64,000 nucleotides of DNA from Sulfurimonas sp. HSL3-1. Lineage in GTDB: Bacteria > Campylobacterota > Campylobacteria > Campylobacterales > Sulfurimonadaceae. A program made the position numbers and the translations under genes. The notes below the pieces were generated by a model, which did not search any database, had not been told where the DNA came from, and saw only the letters and a program-made list of their open reading frames with translations. The stretch is taken from the NCBI RefSeq assembly GCF_039645995.1, contig NZ_CP147920.1:434001-498000 (forward strand), given 5' to 3'. Below, piece after piece: positions 57,638 through 64,000 of this stretch; position 1 is the first letter of the stretch; each line of letters opens with the position of its first letter.

Positions 57638-58772
57638 CTTTCTCGACGCGAAACCGCTCTACTACGACAAGATCGACCTGGAGCGGATGCCGCGGGCCTG
57701 GGACCGGGTCAAAGCGCGTGTGTCGCTGCCGAAGATCATCCACCTCGTCGGCACCAACGGCAAGGGAACGACGGGGCGCTTCCTCGCCGGGGCCCTCCTG
57801 CATGCCGGCTACAGCGTCGGCCACTACACCTCCCCCCACATCCTGCGCTTCAACGAACGCCTCTGGCTGAACGGCAGCGACGCCGACGACGCGCAGCTGC
57901 AGGGCGCTTTTGAGAAGGTGATGGGGTGGCTGGACGCAGAGACGGCCGAGGCGCTGAGCTACTTCGAATTCACGACCCTGATGGCCGCGGCGCTCTATGA
58001 GTCCTGCGACTACGTCGTCATGGAAGCGGGCCTCGGCGGCGAGTTCGACGCGACCGCCGTCTTCGAGAAAACCCTCACCCTCGTCACTCCCATCGACATT
58101 GACCACCAGGCCTTCCTGGGCGACACCATTGAAGCGATCGCCGTGACGAAACTGCGGGCGATGGGCCCCACTGTGATCCTGGGCCTGCAGCCCCACGAGG
58201 AGGTTTACGCCATCGCCTCGGAGATCGCCGCCGAGCGGGGGGCGACACTGCTGCGCTGTGAACGGCTGTTAGACGAAGATGCTATAATGGCGCTTCAAAA
58301 GAGGGCGGAAGCGCTGGCACTGCCGGCGTACCTCCGCGACAACCTCATGCTTGCCGCCGCCGCCCTGAAGCTGCTCGGCGTCTCCTTTGACGCACAGAGC
58401 TTCAGCGCGCCGCTCTTCGGCCGCCTCTCGCGGATCGCCCCGAACGTTTGGCTCGACGTGGGCCACAACGTCCTCGCCGCCCGGGCCATCGCACGAGAGC
58501 TGGGGCCGCAGAAGGTCGTTCTTGTCTACAACAGCTACGGCGACAAGGACTATGCATCCATCCTTGCCGCGCTCCGCGACAACATCGAGCGCGTCGAGCT
58601 GATCGAGGTGCAGAGCGAGCGTGCCGCCGCCCGCGATGCACTTGTCGGGGCGCTCGAAGCGCTGGATATCCCCTACGGCACATTCGAAGGGGTGCAGGCA
58701 CAGAAAATGTACCTGGTCTTCGGCTCGTTCAGCGTGGCGGAGGCCTTTATAAAAAAGACGGGATTGAAATGA
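57624..58772 (+). CDS. folC: Folylpolyglutamate / dihydrofolate synthase
   Basis: This 382-residue Mur-ligase-type enzyme has HLVGTNGKGTTGRFLAGALL (ATP loop), HYTSPHILRFNERLWLNG, MEAGLGGEFDATAVF and WLDVGHNVLAARAIARE. It adds glutamate to folate precursors. The family N-terminus KFADFLDAKPLYYDKIDLER aligns only if translation starts at the CTG at 57624, which has GAGGGGG six bases upstream and lies inside lptE. A TTG at 57591 is the nearest normal start but has no ribosome site. The exact start is therefore uncertain. Confidence 0.85.
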   Translation: MKFADFLDAKPLYYDKIDLERMPRAWDRVKARVSLPKIIHLVGTNGKGTTGRFLAGALLHAGYSVGHYTSPHILRFNERLWLNGSDADDAQLQGAFEKVMGWLDAETAEALSYFEFTTLMAAALYESCDYVVMEAGLGGEFDATAVFEKTLTLVTPIDIDHQAFLGDTIEAIAVTKLRAMGPTVILGLQPHEEVYAIASEIAAERGATLLRCERLLDEDAIMALQKRAEALALPAYLRDNLMLAAAALKLLGVSFDAQSFSAPLFGRLSRIAPNVWLDVGHNVLAARAIARELGPQKVVLVYNSYGDKDYASILAALRDNIERVELIEVQSERAAARDALVGALEALDIPYGTFEGVQAQKMYLVFGSFSVAEAFIKKTGLK

Positions 58773-58837
58773 ACCAAGTTGACAAGGCGCCCCTGCTTTC
58801 CGCGCCGAAAACTCTCCGCAACGACACGGCACGCTGA
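58769..58837 (+). CDS. Possible 22-residue ORF bridging folC and mfd
   Basis: An ATG overlaps the folC stop (ATGA), and the frame MNQVDKAPLLSAPKTLRNDT-AR ends two bases before the mfd ATG (TGAGTATG). This is the geometry of translational coupling. The peptide is not recognisable and may simply relay ribosomes to mfd. Confidence 0.35.
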   Translation: MNQVDKAPLLSAPKTLRNDTAR

Positions 58838-58839
58838 GT

Positions 58840-61824
58840 ATGCAGGCCAAGCTCTACGCCTACCTGAAAAAGGGTAGCCTCCCCGACGTACTCATCTGTG
58901 AAGACGCTGCCGAAGCGCAGCAGCTCCGCGACCTTTGCCGCTTCAAGGAGATCGACGCGGTCGTTCTCCCCGACTTCCGCGCGACTTGGCTTGATGACCT
59001 GCGCCCCTTCAGCGAAGAGCTGAGCCAGATGGCAGAGGCGCTGCGCAGTTACTACGAGGCAGATAAAAAGCCCCTCGTCATCGCCCCCTTCAAAAGCCTC
59101 CTCTTCCCGCTGCCCAAAACGAACCTGCTGCGCACAAAGCAGATCGCCTTCGGCGACCGCCTCGACCTCTCCGGCCTCAAAACGGAGCTGCTCCACTGGG
59201 GCTATAGCTTCGTCGACCTCGTGGAGATGGAGGGGGAGGTCTCCTTCCGCGGTGACATCATCGACGTCTTCGCCCCCGGCACGGAGAGCCCCTACCGCAT
59301 TTCCCTCTTCGACGACGAGATCGAGCAGATCAAGGCCTTCGAGGTGGAGACCCAGCGCACCGTCGGCGAGGAGCTCGAGGGGTTCGAGCTGCACAGCGCC
59401 CCCTACGCCTTCGACGAGGCCGGCTACGAGCGCATCGTTGCGGCGGTAGAAGCCTCAACGAGCGACAGCTTCGTCAAGGACATCGACTCACTGGGCTTCT
59501 GGTACCTGGACGGCGATGCCGAGAACTTCCTGGAAGGCAAAAAGGTCGCCGCCGTCAAACGCCTCGACGCGATGATCGGCGAGGCCTACACCCTCAACAC
59601 CCCGCAGGTAGAGGCAACGGATTTTGAATCCGTCGCGGTGCTCCCCGAGGACGACCGGGTCAAGGCCCTCGCGGTCACCGACGTCAAAACCCTGCTGGAG
59701 GTCCACCCGAACAAGAAGGTGACGATTATTGCCAGCAGCGACGCGCAGCTGAAGCAGGCGGGCATCTTCGACACGAAGGGCATCACGGTCAAGCGCTCCG
59801 GCGAGATCGTCAACCTCATTACCGACACCGAGCTCATCATCTCCCTGAACAAACCGGTGCGCAAAAAGCGCCGCCGCAAGAGCAGCCTGCTCCTCGACGA
59901 CCTCAAGCCCGGCGACTACGTCGTCCACGAGGAGCACGGGGTCGGGATCTTCGAGGCCATCGAACAGGCGGAGATTTTGGGAAGCGTGCGCGACTTCATC
60001 GCCATCAAGTACCAGGGCGACGAGCGGGTCCTGCTGCCGGTGGAGAACCTCGACGCCATCGACCGCTACATCGCGGGCGCCGGGGCGCCGCCGGTGCTCG
60101 ACCGCCTGGGCAAGGGGAGCTTCGGCCGTCTCAAGGAGAAGGTCAAGAAGCGCCTCTTCGAGATCGCCTCGGAGATCGTCAACACCGCCGCCCAGCGCGC
60201 GCTTATCAGCGCCCCCGTCATCGAGACGGACGCCAAGGAGGTGCAGGCGTTCCAGTCCCGCGCGGGCTTCGAGTACACCGAGGACCAGGCGCGCTCCATC
60301 GCCGAGATCATCGCCGAAGTAGGCAGCGGCCACGTTATGGACCGGCTGCTCAGCGGGGACGTCGGCTTCGGCAAGACCGAGGTGGCGATGAACGCAATGT
60401 TCGCCGCGGCCTCCGCGGGGTACCAGTCGGCCGTCATCGTACCGACGACCCTGCTCAGCTCCCAGCACTTCGCCTCGCTCAAGGAGCGCTTCGCCGAGTA
60501 TGACTTCCACATCGCCAAAATAGACCGCTTCGTCACCCCCAAGGTGAAGAAGGCCGTCGAGGCGGGATTGGCGGATGGGAGCATCGACATGGTCGTCGGC
60601 ACCCATGCGCTCTTCGGGACGAAGTTCGCCAAACTGGGCCTCGTCGTCATCGACGAAGAGCACAAGTTCGGCGTCAAACAAAAAGAGAAGCTCAAAACGC
60701 TTTATGAGAAGACGCACCTGCTCACCATGAGCGCCACGCCGATTCCGCGCAGCCTCAACCAGGCGCTCAGCTCCATCAAGACCCTCAGCACCCTCATGAC
60801 CCCTCCGGGCGAACGGCAGGGGGTGCGCACCTTCGTCAAGGCCTACGACGAGAAACTCGTCAAAGAGGTCATTTTGCGCGAGCTGCGCCGGGGCGGGCAG
60901 GTCTTTTACGTCTACAACTCCATCGACCATATGCCCATAAAGCTGGGCGAACTCAAGGCGATCCTCCCGGACCTTCGCATCCTGATGCTCCACTCGCAGG
61001 TGGGCGCCGTCGAGACGGAAAAGGAGCTGCTGAAGTTCCAGGCCGGCGAGTACGACCTCATGCTGGCGACCTCCATCATCGAGTCGGGCATCCACATGCC
61101 GCGGGTCAACACGATGATCATCGACGGGGCCGACCGCTTCGGCATCGCCGACCTGCACCAGCTCCGCGGCCGCGTCGGCCGGGGCCATACGGAGGGGTTC
61201 GCCTACTTCATCGTCGAGGACAAGGAGCTCATTACCGAGGAAGCGAAGAAGCGCCTCGTCGCTCTGGAGTCCAACTCCTTCCTCGGCAGCGGTTCCGTGC
61301 TGGCCTACCATGACCTCGAGATCCGGGGCGGGGGGAACCTCGTGGGCGACGCGCAGAGCGGGCACATCAAGAACATCGGCTACTCTCTCTACCTGCGGAT
61401 GCTCGAGGACGCCATCAAGGAGCTGAGCAACAAGAAAGAGACGCCCAAGGCGAAGGTGGACCTCAAGCTCGCCGTCAGCGCCTACATCAGCGATGAGCTC
61501 GTCGCCGAGGACCGCCTGCGCCTGGAGCTCTACCGCCGCCTCAGCCTCTGCGAGACCCCGACGGAGGTCTACGAGATCGAGGAGGAGGTCACGGAGCGTT
61601 TCGGACGCCCGGACGGCCCGACCAAGCAGTTCTTCGAGTTGATGGTCATCAAGCTGATGGGGCTGGAGAAGCACATCAAGATGCTCAGCTCCTACGGCCA
61701 GAACATCACCATCGAATACCTCAACGGCTCGAAAGAGTTCGTCAACGCCGACAGCAAAGACGACGACGATATCATCAAGGCCGTGCTGCACTACCTGCGT
61801 ACGGCGAAGCCGAAGGTGCTGTAA
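58840..61824 (+). CDS. mfd: Transcription-repair coupling factor
   Basis: This 994-residue protein removes RNA polymerase stalled at damage and recruits UvrA. It has an N-terminal UvrB-like region, then the RNA-polymerase-interaction domain (LKPGDYVVHEEHGVGIFEAI). The helicase motor carries LLSGDVGFGKTEVAMNAMFA, VVIDEEHKFGVKQKEK, MSATPIPRSL and LRGRVGRGHTEGFAYFIVED. It is shorter than the 1148 residues of E. coli, as usual in this phylum. Confidence 0.96.
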   Translation: MQAKLYAYLKKGSLPDVLICEDAAEAQQLRDLCRFKEIDAVVLPDFRATWLDDLRPFSEELSQMAEALRSYYEADKKPLVIAPFKSLLFPLPKTNLLRTKQIAFGDRLDLSGLKTELLHWGYSFVDLVEMEGEVSFRGDIIDVFAPGTESPYRISLFDDEIEQIKAFEVETQRTVGEELEGFELHSAPYAFDEAGYERIVAAVEASTSDSFVKDIDSLGFWYLDGDAENFLEGKKVAAVKRLDAMIGEAYTLNTPQVEATDFESVAVLPEDDRVKALAVTDVKTLLEVHPNKKVTIIASSDAQLKQAGIFDTKGITVKRSGEIVNLITDTELIISLNKPVRKKRRRKSSLLLDDLKPGDYVVHEEHGVGIFEAIEQAEILGSVRDFIAIKYQGDERVLLPVENLDAIDRYIAGAGAPPVLDRLGKGSFGRLKEKVKKRLFEIASEIVNTAAQRALISAPVIETDAKEVQAFQSRAGFEYTEDQARSIAEIIAEVGSGHVMDRLLSGDVGFGKTEVAMNAMFAAASAGYQSAVIVPTTLLSSQHFASLKERFAEYDFHIAKIDRFVTPKVKKAVEAGLADGSIDMVVGTHALFGTKFAKLGLVVIDEEHKFGVKQKEKLKTLYEKTHLLTMSATPIPRSLNQALSSIKTLSTLMTPPGERQGVRTFVKAYDEKLVKEVILRELRRGGQVFYVYNSIDHMPIKLGELKAILPDLRILMLHSQVGAVETEKELLKFQAGEYDLMLATSIIESGIHMPRVNTMIIDGADRFGIADLHQLRGRVGRGHTEGFAYFIVEDKELITEEAKKRLVALESNSFLGSGSVLAYHDLEIRGGGNLVGDAQSGHIKNIGYSLYLRMLEDAIKELSNKKETPKAKVDLKLAVSAYISDELVAEDRLRLELYRRLSLCETPTEVYEIEEEVTERFGRPDGPTKQFFELMVIKLMGLEKHIKMLSSYGQNITIEYLNGSKEFVNADSKDDDDIIKAVLHYLRTAKPKVL

Positions 61825-61847
61825 GAGCGCTGCGGCTTCCCGTACGC

Positions 61848-62735
61848 TTATTCGTATACCCCCGCCCCGACGATGAGGGGTTCTCCTTCCACAACGACCT
61901 TTTTGACATAGGTGATCTTCTGGACAGGGATCTGCGGGGCCTGCGGGCGGGGCCAGTAGTAGGAGACCCACCCCTCTCCTTTGAGCATAGCCAGGTCGAT
62001 GTACTCCCGCGCGATGGCCTTCTCCTTGATGTCCGTGATCGTCAGGACGTTGCGCCCTTCGATGCCGGGAAAGGCCGGGTTGACCAGTTCGACGCCGGAG
62101 GCGGAGGTGACGAAGACGTAGGTGTCGTGGAAATAGAAGCGGCTCTTCTTGTCGCGCAGGGTTTTAAAGGCGGCCTTTCCCTCCTTTTGAAGCAGGGCGA
62201 CGGCGGCGTTGACTTCATCGACGAGGAACGCCTTTTCCATCACGCTTTTATAGTTGCCGCTGCCGACGAGGTAGACCTTGCCCGAGGGGGCGGTGCTTCG
62301 CATGATGTAGGTGGATTTCCAGATGGGCGCCGTCTCTCCCGGGCGGTTCCACTGGTAGTGGACCCACCCTCTGCCCGCTTTGCTCGCGGCCGCATCGACG
62401 ATCATCCGCCCGATCGGTTTGCCCCCGACGTCTGTGAGCCCGATGAGGTTCCGCTTCTCATGCGCAAGATCGGGCGGATAGACGTAGCGGTTGCCTTTGA
62501 GGTCCCAGACAAAGATGTACCTGTCGCCCCGGAACCACTTCCCGCCTTTTTGTCTGAAAGCGGGGAAGACGGCTTCGCCCTCCTTGGCGACCGCGTCGGC
62601 CGCCGCCTGGACGAAGGCGACGAGGTCGCGGGTCTCCTTGTGCTCATACGCCACCGGCTCCGCGGCGGCAAGGTTCACCGCCGTCCAGATGAAAAGCAGC
62701 AGTGCCGCGCTTCTTATCCCCCGTAGAACTTTCAT
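61848..62735 (-). CDS. Exported protein of two tandem cache domains
   Basis: This 295-residue protein has a signal peptide (VLRGIRSAALLLFIWTAVNL) and two similar single-cache units. The first (about 35-165) has RYIFVWDLKGNRYVYPPDLA, NLIGLTDVGGKPIGRM and WVHYQWNRPG. The second (about 170-295) has TYVFVTSASGVELVNPAFPG, NVLTITDIKEKAIAREY and WVSYYWPRPQ. Cache domains usually sense small ligands in chemoreceptors or kinases, but this protein has no signalling part. It may hand a ligand signal to another receptor. The partner is not in the window. Confidence 0.82.
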   Translation of the reverse strand: MKVLRGIRSAALLLFIWTAVNLAAAEPVAYEHKETRDLVAFVQAAADAVAKEGEAVFPAFRQKGGKWFRGDRYIFVWDLKGNRYVYPPDLAHEKRNLIGLTDVGGKPIGRMIVDAAASKAGRGWVHYQWNRPGETAPIWKSTYIMRSTAPSGKVYLVGSGNYKSVMEKAFLVDEVNAAVALLQKEGKAAFKTLRDKKSRFYFHDTYVFVTSASGVELVNPAFPGIEGRNVLTITDIKEKAIAREYIDLAMLKGEGWVSYYWPRPQAPQIPVQKITYVKKVVVEGEPLIVGAGVYE

Positions 62736-62845
62736 GGTATCTGCCTCCGTGTTGAGGTGTGCAGCTTTTATCGTATGGCAATCCCGCTAAAAGGTATCTA
62801 AAGGCAGTGGAGCGAAGAAGGGCATGAAGATGCCCTTCGCCCTAT

Positions 62846-64000
62846 TTAAGAGGAACAGGTGACGTGGGAGATGCCCGCGATCTCGAAGTACTCGGTGGGC
62901 TTTTTCCGGTAGTACTTCGCCGCGGTCGCTTCGGACTGCTCGGCGTAGGGGTCCGTCATGACGGCCTGCAGCTCTTTGATGAGCGTATAGTCCCCGTCGG
63001 CGGCCTGCTGGTAGGCCGGGACGAGGAACCACTCCCTCAAGGTGTATTTGGGGTTGACGGCCTTCATCTGGCGTGAGAGCGCTTCGCGGGATTCCGGCGA
63101 CGTGGCGTTGATGTCGTCGGGGTTCGTCGTCTGTACGACACCCTTCCACTTCTCCAGCCATTCGCTCCAGCGGTTCAGCAGCGCGGCATCTTTGACCCCG
63201 TCGCCGTAAAAGCTCTTCGTCAGCGGGGCGATATCTTCGGGCACGGATGAGAGTTCGCGGAAGAAGATGGTGTAATCCACCCCCGTCTCGATCATCAACG
63301 TCACCAGTTCGTTGAACAGCGGTGCATCCAGCTTATGCAGCCCCAGCTTGGATGCCCACATGGGGATCATTTTCCCCTGCATCGCTCTTGCAAATCGAAG
63401 GGTCAGCATGTCCAGCTCGTTCACTGCCTTTTCATCCGACGTCAGCAGCGGCTTCAGCGCGGTGCAGAACATTGCAAAGTTCGTTTCCGCGGCCTGGGGC
63501 TGGTTCAGGAAGGAGAAGTGGTCTCCTCCGCCCGTCCACGGCTGGTAGCGCGGGTCGAACATCTCGATGAACCCGAAGGGACCGTAATCGAGGGTGAAGC
63601 CGCCGGCGGCGGTGTTGTCGCTGTTGAAGTTGCCCTGGCAGTAGCCCACGCGTATCCACTCCGCCACCAGCGTGGTGAGACGGTCGCGGAATGCCGTTGC
63701 CAGCAGGAGCACTTTGTCCCGGAGGGGAAGTGAGGTGTCGATAGTGTCGCTGTACTCACGGTCGATGAGGTGCAGGACGATCTGTTCGAGCTCTTCCAGC
63801 GCTTTGGGGTGTTCGTTCTTGCGCGCCCGCCGGCCGAAAAGTTCGACCTGCCCCACCCGGATGAAAGAGGGGGCGACCCGCGTGGTGATGGCCACGGCCT
63901 CCTCGAGCATGACTTCGGGGTTTCGCGAGTAGGAGCCGTTGTTGAACCACGGCCGCGCGACCGTCTCCGTCTTCGAGGTGTAGAGGCTCAGGGAGCGCGA
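62846..64000 (-). CDS. selO: SelO-family protein adenylyltransferase (YdiU), 5' end outside window
   Basis: The last 384 residues of a SelO pseudokinase, which transfers AMP to protein hydroxyls. Visible motifs are [40 protein letters not shown] and [17 protein letters not shown], the latter with metal- and ATP-site residues in inverted kinase layout. The C-terminus ends HVTCSS, matching the conserved cysteine (selenocysteine in animals) near the end of SelO. The start and glycine-rich region lie beyond base 64000. Confidence 0.88.
   Translation of the reverse strand, partial: SRSLSLYTSKTETVARPWFNNGSYSRNPEVMLEEAVAITTRVAPSFIRVGQVELFGRRARKNEHPKALEELEQIVLHLIDREYSDTIDTSLPLRDKVLLLATAFRDRLTTLVAEWIRVGYCQGNFNSDNTAAGGFTLDYGPFGFIEMFDPRYQPWTGGGDHFSFLNQPQAAETNFAMFCTALKPLLTSDEKAVNELDMLTLRFARAMQGKMIPMWASKLGLHKLDAPLFNELVTLMIETGVDYTIFFRELSSVPEDIAPLTKSFYGDGVKDAALLNRWSEWLEKWKGVVQTTNPDDINATSPESREALSRQMKAVNPKYTLREWFLVPAYQQAADGDYTLIKELQAVMTDPYAEQSEATAAKYYRKKPTEYFEIAGISHVTCSS

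Noticed and set aside
59488-61971. 827-codon open frame on the minus strand opposite mfd
   Set aside because: Same reason: mfd motifs are complete on the plus strand.

Overview
The window is chromosomal DNA from a member of the Campylobacterota (formerly Epsilonproteobacteria). I infer this from gene order recalled for the phylum: an RluA-type pseudouridine synthase next to waaA, a FlgZ/HP0958-type zinc-ribbon gene and a Nif3 gene; yajC-secD-secF-leuS-lptE-folC-mfd; truB-ispE-smpB; and ffh with rpsP-khpA-rimM-trmD-rplS. Base composition is high in G+C for the phylum, except in intergenic regions and one AT-rich patch at about 9.75-11.8 kb. The phylum is well supported. The genus is not; a high-GC Sulfurimonas-like lineage is only a guess.

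Layout: 0-4.6 kb (minus) holds a gamma-carbonic-anhydrase-like protein, polyphosphate kinase, a DMT transporter and a glycosyltransferase. 4.9-7.7 kb (plus) is an unusual export cassette: two small Sec-exported proteins sharing a leader and ending in different Gly/Leu-rich tails, an outer-membrane barrel, and a periplasmic C39-type cysteine peptidase. 7.7-9.7 kb has a small barrel protein, a thioesterase and three small unknown genes. 9.75-11.8 kb is an AT-rich island ending at tRNA-Leu(GAG), with a degenerate copy of the tRNA 3' end at its far side, a nuclease-like gene and a frameshifted tyrosine-recombinase remnant. 12-16.4 kb holds atpE and a MoxR ATPase / VWA / LRV-repeat trio. 16.5-25.1 kb has cysK, a class-IV aminotransferase, a LysR regulator, a UvrD-family helicase, truB, ispE, a histidine kinase and smpB. 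25.9-30.3 kb (minus) is the ffh-rpsP-khpA-rimM-trmD-rplS region with a CARDB-like gene inserted.

31-41 kb (plus) is a second surface locus: a 674-residue low-complexity Leu/Gly-rich lipoprotein, then two tandem copies of a two-gene module. Each module has a lipoprotein with Big_5 Ig-like domains and a TadG-like C-terminal region, followed by an OmpA-family barrel protein. Together with the 5-7.7 kb cassette this recalls the C39-peptidase-containing Fap amyloid system of Pseudomonas and the putative Fil pilus system of Acinetobacter. Sequence families differ, so I treat it as a candidate undescribed surface-fibre or adhesin system.

41-50.9 kb (minus) is envelope and maintenance genes: an RluA-type synthase, waaA, flgZ-like, nif3-like, a NYN/LOTUS protein, a TPR protein, pgeF, lnt, malQ and an ankyrin membrane protein. 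51.2-61.8 kb (plus) is yajC-secD-secF, a small membrane protein, leuS, lptE, folC and mfd. The window ends with a secreted tandem-cache protein and a partial SelO gene.

Outside genes, two features stand out. One is a dispersed structured repeat in three copies (13.63, 18.52 and 25.35 kb) whose hairpin and loop-to-tail pairings are preserved by compensatory changes. The other is a second, synonymously diverged copy of the smpB 3' end just downstream of smpB.
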